56,970 nucleotides of DNA, taken from a virus. Below are positions 36,501-43,699 of this stretch, in pieces. Both the position numbers and the translations under genes were made by a program. The DNA lies in the IMG/VR virus record IMGVR_UViG_3300042446_000561, positions 1-56,970 of that record; one strand, 5' to 3'. Numbering within the stretch: the stretch's first letter is position 1; every line of letters begins with the position of its first letter. The notes under the pieces are model-generated. The model saw only the letters and a program-made list of their open reading frames with translations, made no database searches and was not told where the DNA came from.

Positions 36501-39500
36501 TTGTAGTTTATATGTTGGTGCACCATTTGATAGTACCTATTTAGACGAAGCTGGTTCAGTTGACCATCTAGTTAACCAATCACGTGTGTATGGTGTCATT
36601 ACATCTACTATAGCTAATCCTATTTTACCACCATATGGTACAATACGTATTAATAATAGCATTGTAACCGTTCCTTTGAACCCAAATAATACAATAGCTG
36701 GATTTGCAGCAGCAATTAACGCTGCAGGAATTCCAAATGTTGTAGCTTTGCCTACTACTGATTTAACTTTTACTGGCGACGGAACTACAAAAACATTTAA
36801 TATAGGTTCTTTATATACTAATGCTAGTTCATATAATACTGTGGTATATATAAATGAAGTATTACAACTGCCTGGTGTAGATTATTCTTATGATCCTTCG
36901 ACTGAAACTATTAATTTTGTGTATATTCCTTTGACAGGAGTATTAATAACGGTTGTTTCTGGCAGATTAACTATATCGGTACAAAACGCCAACGCTGGAG
37001 TTTTGAACGATTTAATTACAGTAACTCCGGGTGTAACATCTTCGATTTTTGATACACTGGGGTTCAATACCATGGTGGTTACTCAACAAATTTTAAGTCC
37101 AGCACCTGCGTTCAACGCCCAATTTGGTGCAAGTTTAAGTATTGATTCCAGTGCAGTTAATTTAATTGTTGGTGCACCAAACGGTAATGTATATGAACCA
37201 ACAACGTTTGATGCTGGGCAAACATATGTTGACGATCACAGTACTACATTTTATAATCCGATTAATAATGGAGGGGTGGCATATACGTATGATTTCTTCC
37301 CAAGCAGTACAAATAACATTAATAATCCAGGACAGTTTGCATTTGGACAACAAATTTATAATACTGTTATAGAACAAGGTGATTTTTTCGCTACGGCGGT
37401 TAATTATACCAATGGCAGATTAATGGTAGGTGCCCCGGGCGGCACTCCTAATAATACAACCAGTTTAGGCTATACTGTAGTATATAATAATCCTGATAAT
37501 ACACCAACTTGGAAGCCAATACGTGTTCAACAACCAGTAGTTGATGTATATGCTATTAATAATGTATTCAGTTATAACGGCACTCAAGCTGTAGGAATTA
37601 ACGATACCGTGAATGGGGGATATCAAACTTATTTTGATTTCTTTGATCCATTACAAGGTAAAATTCTTGGAATAGCACGTAAGAATATAGATTATATAGG
37701 AGCTGTTGATCCAGCACAATACAATCAGGGTACTGTACATAATAATGGGCAACGATGGGGTGCTGAACATCTTGGACAAGTTTGGTGGGATACTGATACT
37801 ATAAGATTTATTGATCCTAACCAGGATGACATAGTATATGCTAGTCGTCGTTGGGGAACAACTTTTCCTGGAAGCAGAGCAGATGTATATCAATGGGTTG
37901 AAAGTTCAACCCCGCCGTCTTCTTATTCCGGATCAGGTACACCTTTAAGTCCTACAAGTTATTCTATAGGATCAGTATTAGGTGCTAATAATGTTTTTAA
38001 TACACTTTATTATTTCTGGGTTAGAGGAATTACTACTATTGCTTCTGGGTCAGGAAAAACGTTAAGTGTTGATGGCATTGCAAGTTATATTCTCGATCCT
38101 CGTAGCAGCGGATTGCCATATATTGCCGGGCTTAATGCTTCTACTATTGCTATATATAATGCTCAAGGATTGTTAAATGGTAACAATACCATTTTAAGTA
38201 TTGGGTTTGATCAGCAATTAAATGATGATGTAGTACACCAAGAATATCAGATTATTACAGATGGTGTTGCTAATTCATTCCTTAATACTAATTTATACAG
38301 AAAATTTTTAGACAGCTTATGCGGTATAGACACAGTAGGCAATACAGTTCCTGATCCAAGATTAAGTTTGGGAATGAAATACGGAGTTCAATTCCGTCCA
38401 AGACAGACGATGTTTGCTGATAGATTTACAGCATTGGAAAACTATTTAGGTCGTGCTAATACTGTATTATCAAAATATCCTATTACTGAAACGTGTAGTT
38501 TTAATTTATTAACTGCATCACAACCAACTCCATCTGCAGATTCTGGAGCTTGGGATTTTGTAGTGCCAAATTTAGAAATTTTAGGTTATCAAAATCTTGC
38601 GGGAATACCAGTAGGATACAAATATCTTGTATTAAGTGACAGCACTCACCAAGGCACTTGGACAATCTATGCAGTTGGTGCAAATCGAACATTAACTTTA
38701 GTACAAGTACAAAGTTACGATACATCGTTATATTGGTATTATGTTAATTGGTATTTGCCCGGATATAATTCAAGTATTGCTCCGGTTGCTGCTGTACAGA
38801 ATTACGGGCAATTAGCTACATTAAGTTATGCGGCTGTTCCTATAGGTGCTTCGGTACGTGTTATTGCTAACGGATCTGGAAAATGGGAAATTTATTTACG
38901 TACAGGTACTAATCCTGCTACTGGATGGCAACGTGTTGGACTCGAAGATGGTACAATAGCTTTTAAAGAAGAATTATGGAATTATTCAGTTGGCAATTAT
39001 GGATTTGGCGCTCAAACCTTTGATTCGCAGCATTTTGATCAGGCTCCTCAAATTGAAACACGATTTGTTCTTCGAGCATTGAATGAAGAAATTTATGTCG
39101 AAGAGTTAGCACTTGAAAGAAATAGCAGTTTAATATTAATGTTTAACTATGTGTATAGTGAATTTACTAATCCATCTTGGTTAATCAAGACAAGTTATGT
39201 TGACGTTAATCATAACATTCGTGCATTGCAGCCATATCAGACTTATCTTGCTGATAATCAAGACTTTGTATTAGATTATTTCCAAGAAGTTAAGCCATAC
39301 CATGTGCAAGTGCGTCAGTTTAATTTAATTTATAATGGCGAAGATAATTTCCAAGGTGATATTACTGACTTTGATTTACCAGCATATTGGAATTCGGCAT
39401 TACCAGCTCCGCAATTTGTAAGTCCAATATTAACTCCGTATACTCAAGCGATAACTACAAACAATTCGTTGGCAAGCAATACAGCACCAAATGATCAGTT

Positions 39501-42500
39501 ATGGTTAACACCAAGTTTATATAGTCAATGGTTTAACAATTATGAATTAAATGTTCAAGGTGTAACACTTGTAAATTCTGGAGTAGGATACACAACAGTA
39601 CCTATAATAACTTTTGGTACAGTATGGCAAGCCAACACATCTTATTCACTTGGGCAACAAGTTTATTATGCCAATAACTTATATACTGTTACAGTTCCGG
39701 GTATTACTGGGTCAACTGCTCCGACATTTACTTTTGGTTCAGTATTAGATGGTAGTGCAACTCTTGCATATGCAGGGTACCCTGCAACTGGTACTTGTAT
39801 TATTAATACCTACGGTAGTATTATTTCTATTACAGTGACAAATCCAGGCAAAGGTTATATTACTGATGCTACTGTGAACATTACGGGTGGCGGATTGCCG
39901 GGTATTACTATACCCTGGGCTGCTAATTTAGCTGTGGTTTCAAATAGTTATATTATTACTCCTACTAACAACATATTTGAAGTAACAGTTGCTGGAATAT
40001 TAGATGGAGTGGCGCCAGTTGGGCAAACAAATCAAGTAAATGGCACAGCGACTCTGGCATTCGTGGGTCAAATTGCCAAAGCTGGTGTAGTAATGGGCAA
40101 TCCTTCTGGGCACTCATTGGCTCGTACATTTAATGCAACACTAAAATACGACAGATATGAGTATTCATCAAATATTGTTGAATGGACAGCTAATACAACA
40201 TATGCAGCTGGAACTCAAGTTCGGTTTGACAACATTGTTTGGAGTGCAGACAGTACAATAACTAATCCAGTGTTTGATCCAGAGCAATGGACTCAAGTTG
40301 AGGCTAGTACATTGAGCGGGGTTAATCGTACAATGGGTTACTATGTCAGCACAGTTAATACTCCAGGATTATCATTACCATTATTGATAGACGGAGTTGA
40401 ATACCCAGGAGTGCAAGTATCCGGATTAAACTTTAACCAAGACACTGGGTTTGATCGTGGTAACTTTGACATTAATCCGTTTGATAATTACTCATTAGAT
40501 GCTAATGGGTCACCAACATATGATTTAAATATACTTGATACTATTTTTGAAAGTAGCTATTTAGATCCATACTTAGGAACTCGCCCAAGTGATATTAATA
40601 TTGATGGCGGCAAGTATGTTGATGTGTTTGAAAGCCATGCTCCTGAAGAATTAGTACCAGGCATAGAGTTTGACACGTTAGATATGCGTGTTTACACAAC
40701 TCCGGGTGCTGATTGGAGAGGGTTAGGACATGGGTTCAATCAAGGATTAGTGCAAGTCATCTATAATATCAACAGTCCGACTATAAGTTTTGCTAATTTA
40801 GTAACTTATCCATTTAATTTAGAAATAACCAATGCGACTCAGAGATATAATTTAGTTGAAGGTACAGACTATACAATTGATTGGCCAAATTTAACATTCA
40901 CTATTATATCAAATTTTATAAGAGTGGTAGACGGCGATCAGCTTGGTGTTTATGTATATGATCTTGGTGGTGGTAATCAATTATTTAAAAATACATATCT
41001 CGGCAATGAATTTGGCGATGAGTTAACAGTTCCTGTTGATGATAATTTATTGTTGTCTAATGATAACGGGTTTGCTATATTTGTTAACGGCAGTTATTTG
41101 TCTAATGTCAATTATACATATACTGCTGGCACAGCATTTGGTACAACTACTATTACATTCGATGATACTTACACTTCGACTGATTTTATTAGTTTAGCGG
41201 CCTTTGGTCCTACTACTGTTAACTCTGTAATTACAGATTATGAATGGAGTCTGCCAGTAACACAAAGTTTTACAGTATCAACATCGGGGCAAACGGTATT
41301 CAATTTAGATCCAGCAATTAGTTTAGAATATACTAATCCTGTCACAGCAATTGTTACAGTAGGTGGAGTTACTGCAAGAGGGTCAGCAGGAATTCCTTAC
41401 ATTGGTGACGGTAGCACCTATACATACATATTGCCACAACGCATTTCAGCTAACCCAATTACTATTGTAAAAGCTAACGTAAGTGTTTATATTGATGGTA
41501 TATTACAAAATCCAACAACATACGAGTTAGAAGTATCTGACGGATTTAGCTCAGATAGTTCTGTTGATTATTTCTCAGCAGGTCCGTTTGATCTTGATGC
41601 TGGAATATTGTATGTATTATTAGATACTGCACCAGACGACGGAGCTCAAATTTATATTGCGGTTGATTCTACAGCACAGTATTTGATTGATGCAGATGCC
41701 ATGACGTTAACATTTATTGAAAATACAGGTATAAATCCATTTGTGGGTCAAGTAATTTCAGTAACTACGTTTAATGATACCCGTGAACAAAGATTATCAA
41801 CACAGATATTTGTTGGCCCTATAACAGAAGGTGCTGTTGTTACCGAAGGATTTGATACAACTGGATTTGGCAATATATTTGATGGTACTATTGGCACAGT
41901 AGTACAAAATAATAATTTTGTATTATATCAAACATATGCAGATATTTCTCGCCCATGGGTTTCATTGAATGGAAGAACATTAACAGCATATTTAGATTAT
42001 ACTATCGAAGGTAATTTGTTAATATTAAATTCTGGTACAATAAGAGTTACAGATACATTAATAGTAACCAATGTGACTAATTCAGTGGTTCCTGCTGCAA
42101 TGGCATTTAGAATATTCCAAGATATGCGAGGAGTGCAAGCAACTTATCGTATTACTCCTAATACTACAACTACTGTAGCACAGCAAGTAGCGCAAGATGA
42201 TGATACTATATATGTAGTTGATGCTAGTGCATTAAGTATTCCTAATTTTGCTGCTAATATATGGGGTGTGGCAACTATTAATGGCGAGCGTATTATGTAT
42301 CGAGAGATTGATTTTACAACAAACACTATTAGTAGTTTACTTCGTGGAACCGCAGGTACCGCAGCAGCAGCACACAATGTAGGTGAGTATGTTTATGATA
42401 TGGGACGTGGTAATTTATTATCTCCTGAATTCCAAGATTATGTTGAAAGCAGTTCGTTTATTTGTAATGGTACAACAAATACATTTACTACTACCATTAA

Positions 42501-42855
42501 TGTTAACTATGCTAATTTCTGGGAAAATACAGAGCCGTTTGACAGTACTACGTTTGATGAGGGTGATGTAACTGGTGAAACTTTATCTTTTGATTACGGA
42601 TTTGCTGGAACTCAAGAAGCAATTCAAGTGTATCTAGCAGGAGAATTGCAAACTAGTGGGTATGCGGTAACAAACACAGATCCTGTTGTAATATCGTTTA
42701 ATACTCCGCCAGCAGATGGAGTAGAAGTAACTGTATTGGTAAAATTCGGGTCAACTTGGTATGCACAGGGTATTAATCCTCCAACTGCATCAAACGGGGT
42801 GCCTTTACAAGAAACCAATACTATCCCAGCTCTATTTCTAAGGGGTATAAATTAA
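27550..42855 (+). CDS. giant baseplate wedge/virion protein in the gp7 position (5101 residues)
   Basis: The largest gene here, nearly five times T4 gp7 (1032 residues), and in the gp7 position after gp6. Visible parts in order: cupredoxin-like repeats NPTLTLVRNGRYKF and NPTLTLIRGNTYVF (about 175 and 217); paired YNGNY repeats (about 575 and 885); IFINDVYQLPSTY-type beta domains near 1100; a large unique part about 1150-2050 (EPAWWIIRYGPAPY, RLLALTKPAQFFSLFADRDLY); carbohydrate-binding-like W-x-N-T-x-Y-x-G segments near 2054, 4025 and 4211; seven FG-GAP-like repeats about 2466-3330; and a C-terminal MYREIDFTTNTISSLLRGTAGT-H-VG segment. No frameshift is seen. Probably a baseplate-periphery scaffold with receptor or glycan contacts. 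Confidence 0.75.
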   Translation: MAAKIRSVDFLPEIFQTPVNTQFLTATLDQLIQEPKYKQTQGFIGQKVGPGVIPTDGYVVEPTANRNNYQLEPGVVSLDPTTSKIKDAITYPGIINALAIQGGITNQADRLFESEYYSWDPFVDFDKYNNYAQYYWMPDGPDLVTVAPTSIPTEQTFNVTRGNGAYSFTDYAGTNPTLTLVRNGRYKFVVAQNTPATIEYRVTNNGTSSWTIDATANPTLTLIRGNTYVFNLVQTVDLAFYIKTQPSFGTTNLWTDGVTNNGASQGLITFTVPQNAPNTLYYSNDLEFNLRGQFNVVSAEPGTGPDFWIQSAPGIDGKLPWSKNISSRDVLGVSNNGTDLGTVTFNVPDISAQNFYYSMPYIGYPTATTGAVDLISNVLYDEINGITVDEFLAAYPDGIDGITNLNGRTIVFPTQSSDPAPGGWYNVQPFDPLLTGQDYQVGSYDTTQFSETIPITDPAIQASLWQIQYVNKNGVDFIQLNSILPIANLTQFIVSFGAQYVNTQWYKNSSGFFTQMPLLTAALPQLYYQDSQDPSIFGVINLIEGNINPDIPALAITGLASTGSQVTLSFAQQTSAPYSIGSTIIVSEIIPTGYNGNYTVLDCTSTSVTYASTYTGTYSSGGVINSVSINSYINVETDILGQQNYTSPNGITFTNGLKIVLKGNVFPTSYINNTYYVQGVGTSITLVPESLLVVVESYATDVNGQPTVPDYITINMASLDLNPWTRGNRWFHVDVIDAAAAYNNVTPSYTGLQRANRPILEFRAGTKLFNFGTEGVPAVNIIDFTQTNALLNVNGQIGYGSNGYEFEQGSLVIFAADSNPDVRNQIFTVNFIVPDPETTTVPIIDLVPTSYSPVLPDQTTVCLNGLTLPVTLASGTGTIVTLNFTPRSSVPYVVGQSISVAGITPASYNGNYIVTACTTSSVSFTSNTTTTYVSGGTIGVQGQSFYYNGTTWVESQQKTSVNQAPLFDVFDSSGYSFSDSTIYPSSNFTGCKLLSYTENSNNPVDSVLGIPLAFFSINNIGDILFTNNLYTDTFVYTPSETAGVTVDVSNGFVYRYLDRISFTPEIGWQTAAIPSLPRQQFQFTYDGQPLQLDVVVETTLNVPPVQIFINDVYQLPSTYTLSVDSATNVSSITLTGNGYIIGDIVEVLAYSQQVSNVAFYEVPINLENNPFNGNSKQFSLGTVRQHYSTICENLVDLNGPINGRNNTRDLGNIVPYGQLILQQSSPLTLAGFFLRNINYDIFASLDYNSREYTKYKNKLLTEVTRLDLTGSETVAQIFDLAVSNITKSLTSSDSFYWSDMFPTGTNYTSNTTIVNPITTQTFNTTQVYDFTSSNYLGLLVYVNNVLLIRGTEYTVSSDAAKLTILVSLNIGDIVTINEYPTTVANWCPNTPSKMGLYPKYTPSVYVDDTYSEPTVVIQGHDGSITIAFGDIRDQILFEFEKRIYDNIKVDENPIPLSTDQVNPYFYPVETTALLPGYFRKTPYTYDEVNQIMNEDFLTWVGQNKVDYTAQDYVASNPFTYNYSQAANRIDQTKFLQGNWRGIYRYFYDTETPNTTPWEMVGFTEEPAWWIIRYGPAPYTSGNTVLWDDLEAGIVGDPAGPYILPEYIRPGLASIIPAGPEGELLAPIDCIVGLNNPYGFQQSWAAGDGGPVQSSWWNSSSYPYAIMRLLALTKPAQFFSLFADRDLYRYNTTIGQYLLNNRYRLDAAGVQVYGDGVSKASYINWIVDYNQQTGVNSTSALTESLANLDVRLCYRMASFSDPAYVQLFTERGGPNSTNNSLEIPASSYELLFYKNQPFKQITYSSVIVQVEQLGTGGIGYSVFGYSNVQPYFNILVSSPVGAYQTISAGNTTVQIPSQYTKNIRQIPYGYVFTSASSVCDFLLSYGAYLENQGLVFADVYNGYTLDWKQMAQEFLYFGAQGWQPNTMINLNPSATTISASQPISIVDTIASVTPENMLLDQNRFALDVSKMIVNRNGNRFSVTTTTGQTINFLTLKFTNYEDMIVLNNTTQFNDLIYDPITAARQYRLSLIASTTAEWDGQLNAQGFILNLNNVEEWKPNTKYTKGMIVLYKNTYWQSLVISDPAEKFNFNNWIKSDYQLIDNGLLPNLANKADQLVSAYDVYQANLTSDNDLFAFGLIGFRPRPYMTNMNLNGVTQVQLYQQLIGTKGTLQAAEIFNLAQLNKKESGDYNVYENWGILAGTYGAQANRSSFEIRMNQALLSYNPSTIQIIAPGQTSKANQSLYVDDLWKESFNITSNEILPTVYETSSLPTALPSAGYVCLDDVDVTVFSLKDPSSIDAAIGDIGIGTYIWAAKINTYDWGVYRVAGVPGQILQISDNLNNTSIVRFTAYHGLNISDLIIIKYFDDTVDGVYRVLAVPTPTTIIIAYSFLNYNVTTLSGTGLAFHLQSARVSQASDIATLPYVNDLARGAIAWVDNDGSGHWVTVQKQDPFITDSIITPGLSAVSQYGSSIAQAESNFAALVGAPGSNRILTYFRGVLTNYQYNNSLELGAIDSSNFGNMISFGNSEWAVAGANTSLSNMGYAAVIYRNPNINDFSITQLLVPPDQNFDPIRFGTSGAISQDEKWMYIGAPGNNVVYAYEKVEVVDQSITYTASRDILAYNYATTIQIDYLNPNQLLITLEGNTLSSGIDYTLDQNNVILAFPPGNGQTLIISRNVSEQLDVQTYHVIQPDSASGSGYGAVFTVTNTRGLYTASLVTGGQNYAVNDILVINGTQLGGTTPANDLSITVGSVINGGTMVGFSLAGTGVYSADEFILSDYLYNATSIENFTVTVNQVMQRPYFDYTFDAETTTLTFLTIPAQGAVIIAATPTYWQYVANITATDSLAGDNFGATVSTTTDGRQVFVGAPNATSNDITDSGIVYTIDRSVIRYIVSTPTQMVYTIPGDINAPLVVTVNNVVLLTTSQSVNGQYSLSGNTVTFANITFNYGDIIEFGTNQFTQTQELISSTQNQSAQYGSAIDACPLSCSLYVGAPFDSTYLDEAGSVDHLVNQSRVYGVITSTIANPILPPYGTIRINNSIVTVPLNPNNTIAGFAAAINAAGIPNVVALPTTDLTFTGDGTTKTFNIGSLYTNASSYNTVVYINEVLQLPGVDYSYDPSTETINFVYIPLTGVLITVVSGRLTISVQNANAGVLNDLITVTPGVTSSIFDTLGFNTMVVTQQILSPAPAFNAQFGASLSIDSSAVNLIVGAPNGNVYEPTTFDAGQTYVDDHSTTFYNPINNGGVAYTYDFFPSSTNNINNPGQFAFGQQIYNTVIEQGDFFATAVNYTNGRLMVGAPGGTPNNTTSLGYTVVYNNPDNTPTWKPIRVQQPVVDVYAINNVFSYNGTQAVGINDTVNGGYQTYFDFFDPLQGKILGIARKNIDYIGAVDPAQYNQGTVHNNGQRWGAEHLGQVWWDTDTIRFIDPNQDDIVYASRRWGTTFPGSRADVYQWVESSTPPSSYSGSGTPLSPTSYSIGSVLGANNVFNTLYYFWVRGITTIASGSGKTLSVDGIASYILDPRSSGLPYIAGLNASTIAIYNAQGLLNGNNTILSIGFDQQLNDDVVHQEYQIITDGVANSFLNTNLYRKFLDSLCGIDTVGNTVPDPRLSLGMKYGVQFRPRQTMFADRFTALENYLGRANTVLSKYPITETCSFNLLTASQPTPSADSGAWDFVVPNLEILGYQNLAGIPVGYKYLVLSDSTHQGTWTIYAVGANRTLTLVQVQSYDTSLYWYYVNWYLPGYNSSIAPVAAVQNYGQLATLSYAAVPIGASVRVIANGSGKWEIYLRTGTNPATGWQRVGLEDGTIAFKEELWNYSVGNYGFGAQTFDSQHFDQAPQIETRFVLRALNEEIYVEELALERNSSLILMFNYVYSEFTNPSWLIKTSYVDVNHNIRALQPYQTYLADNQDFVLDYFQEVKPYHVQVRQFNLIYNGEDNFQGDITDFDLPAYWNSALPAPQFVSPILTPYTQAITTNNSLASNTAPNDQLWLTPSLYSQWFNNYELNVQGVTLVNSGVGYTTVPIITFGTVWQANTSYSLGQQVYYANNLYTVTVPGITGSTAPTFTFGSVLDGSATLAYAGYPATGTCIINTYGSIISITVTNPGKGYITDATVNITGGGLPGITIPWAANLAVVSNSYIITPTNNIFEVTVAGILDGVAPVGQTNQVNGTATLAFVGQIAKAGVVMGNPSGHSLARTFNATLKYDRYEYSSNIVEWTANTTYAAGTQVRFDNIVWSADSTITNPVFDPEQWTQVEASTLSGVNRTMGYYVSTVNTPGLSLPLLIDGVEYPGVQVSGLNFNQDTGFDRGNFDINPFDNYSLDANGSPTYDLNILDTIFESSYLDPYLGTRPSDINIDGGKYVDVFESHAPEELVPGIEFDTLDMRVYTTPGADWRGLGHGFNQGLVQVIYNINSPTISFANLVTYPFNLEITNATQRYNLVEGTDYTIDWPNLTFTIISNFIRVVDGDQLGVYVYDLGGGNQLFKNTYLGNEFGDELTVPVDDNLLLSNDNGFAIFVNGSYLSNVNYTYTAGTAFGTTTITFDDTYTSTDFISLAAFGPTTVNSVITDYEWSLPVTQSFTVSTSGQTVFNLDPAISLEYTNPVTAIVTVGGVTARGSAGIPYIGDGSTYTYILPQRISANPITIVKANVSVYIDGILQNPTTYELEVSDGFSSDSSVDYFSAGPFDLDAGILYVLLDTAPDDGAQIYIAVDSTAQYLIDADAMTLTFIENTGINPFVGQVISVTTFNDTREQRLSTQIFVGPITEGAVVTEGFDTTGFGNIFDGTIGTVVQNNNFVLYQTYADISRPWVSLNGRTLTAYLDYTIEGNLLILNSGTIRVTDTLIVTNVTNSVVPAAMAFRIFQDMRGVQATYRITPNTTTTVAQQVAQDDDTIYVVDASALSIPNFAANIWGVATINGERIMYREIDFTTNTISSLLRGTAGTAAAAHNVGEYVYDMGRGNLLSPEFQDYVESSSFICNGTTNTFTTTINVNYANFWENTEPFDSTTFDEGDVTGETLSFDYGFAGTQEAIQVYLAGELQTSGYAVTNTDPVVISFNTPPADGVEVTVLVKFGSTWYAQGINPPTASNGVPLQETNTIPALFLRGIN
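34945..37530 (+). other. seven FG-GAP-like beta-propeller repeats inside the giant protein
   Basis: Repeat starts at residues about 2466, 2516, 2572, 2848, 2973, 3191 and 3278 of the giant protein, each with a (Q/N/R/D)-(Y/F)-(G/F)-x-S/A start and most with a VGAP or IGAP centre: ALVGAPGSN, AVAGANTS, MYIGAPGNN, VFVGAPNATS, LYVGAPFDS, LIVGAPNGN, LMVGAPGGT. Seven such repeats make a complete integrin-alpha-type propeller. Unrelated beta domains are inserted after blades 3, 4 and 5. Confidence 0.7.
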
Positions 42856-42893
42856 AATAAATAACTGTAAGTTTTTACTTAGTTATAAATTAT

Positions 42894-42901
42894 AATAAAT
42901 A
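42894..42901 (+). promoter_or_regulatory. late-promoter-like box AATAAATA, 7 nt before a small gene
   Basis: AATAAATA, then AAGAACA, then the ATG at 42909. It lies in the 53-bp gap after the giant gene. There is no Shine-Dalgarno sequence at this start. Confidence 0.4.
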
Positions 42902-42908
42902 AAGAACA

Positions 42909-43046
42909 ATGGAAAATACAACATCTACTCAGCAACAATCTAATCCTACTAAACAGCCTAACGACACAGGATCTGTATCTGTGGATGCTTTTGTAAAGAT
43001 ATTTGATCCAAAAACACGTAAGGTATTTGTGGAGCAAAAAGCATGA
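42909..43046 (+). CDS. small protein of 45 residues upstream of virion protein
   Basis: The frame runs from ATG 42909 to the TGA at 43044-43046 and overlaps the next start by 4 nt (ATGA). The first half is Gln/Asn/Thr-rich; the second half is GSVSVDAFVKIFDPKTRKVFVEQKA, which resembles a short beta hairpin (FVKIFDPKTRKVFVE) that could pair with the similar opening of the next protein (FIKITDAVTGEVLVDKKNA). The coupling suggests a joint role. I do not recognise the family. Confidence 0.65.
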   Translation: MENTTSTQQQSNPTKQPNDTGSVSVDAFVKIFDPKTRKVFVEQKA

Positions 43047-43648
43047 TACAACCTGGTTTAGCAAAAATTGAAGGATTTATTAAAATTACTGATGCTGTAA
43101 CTGGCGAGGTTTTAGTTGATAAAAAGAACGCCATTAATTACGAAAATATATCAATTGCTATGGCAAATGCTCTTGCAGATCAAGGAAAAGGCTGGATTTA
43201 CACCATGGCTTTTGGTAATGGCGGATCAGCAGTAGATCCGACAGGAGTTATTACATATCTTCCCCCGAATGTAGTAGGGCAAAATGCTAGTTTGTACAAT
43301 GAAACTTATGCTCAAGTAGTAGATCAAAATTCAGCTAATAATTTAGATCCTGTCAATAATAACATGACAGTATTGCATACGTCAGGCAATCCGTACACAG
43401 ATATACTAGTATCATGTTTATTAGATTATGGGCAACCAGCTGGACAACAAGCATTTGATAATAGTACCAATTTTAATGGTGAATATGTATTTGATGAATT
43501 AGGATTACAATGCTGGGATGGTTCAGCTAATAATTTATTCTTAATTACTCATGTTATTTTTCACCCAGTACAAAAGAGTTTGAATCGTCAAATCCAAATA
43601 GATTATACGTTACGAATTCAGACTTTGACGAACCTAAGCGCCGCATAA
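43043..43648 (+). CDS. virion structural protein, probably baseplate or fibre-attachment
   Basis: 201 residues. It opens IEGFIKITDAVTGEVLVDKKNAINYENISIAMANALADQGKGWIYTMAFGNGGSAVDPTG, a block I know from baseplate-periphery proteins of aquatic myoviruses, and closes with FDELGLQCWDGSANNLFLITHVIFHPVQKSLNRQIQIDYTLRI, a beta-rich ending. Its position after the gp7-type gene corresponds to gp8/gp9/gp10 in T4, but I see no direct likeness to these. It is followed by two late boxes. Confidence 0.55.
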   Translation: MIQPGLAKIEGFIKITDAVTGEVLVDKKNAINYENISIAMANALADQGKGWIYTMAFGNGGSAVDPTGVITYLPPNVVGQNASLYNETYAQVVDQNSANNLDPVNNNMTVLHTSGNPYTDILVSCLLDYGQPAGQQAFDNSTNFNGEYVFDELGLQCWDGSANNLFLITHVIFHPVQKSLNRQIQIDYTLRIQTLTNLSAA

Positions 43649-43676
43649 ATATGTATATATTAAACGGCTATAAATA
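43644..43676 (+). promoter_or_regulatory. two late-promoter boxes before fibre gene
   Basis: CATAAATA at 43644-43651, overlapping the previous stop, and an exact TATAAATA at 43669-43676. The second is 23 nt before the ATG at 43700 and leaves a leader holding the AAGGACGGAG ribosome site. Confidence 0.7.
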
Positions 43677-43699
43677 CTATACAAGGACGGAGTAATAAT

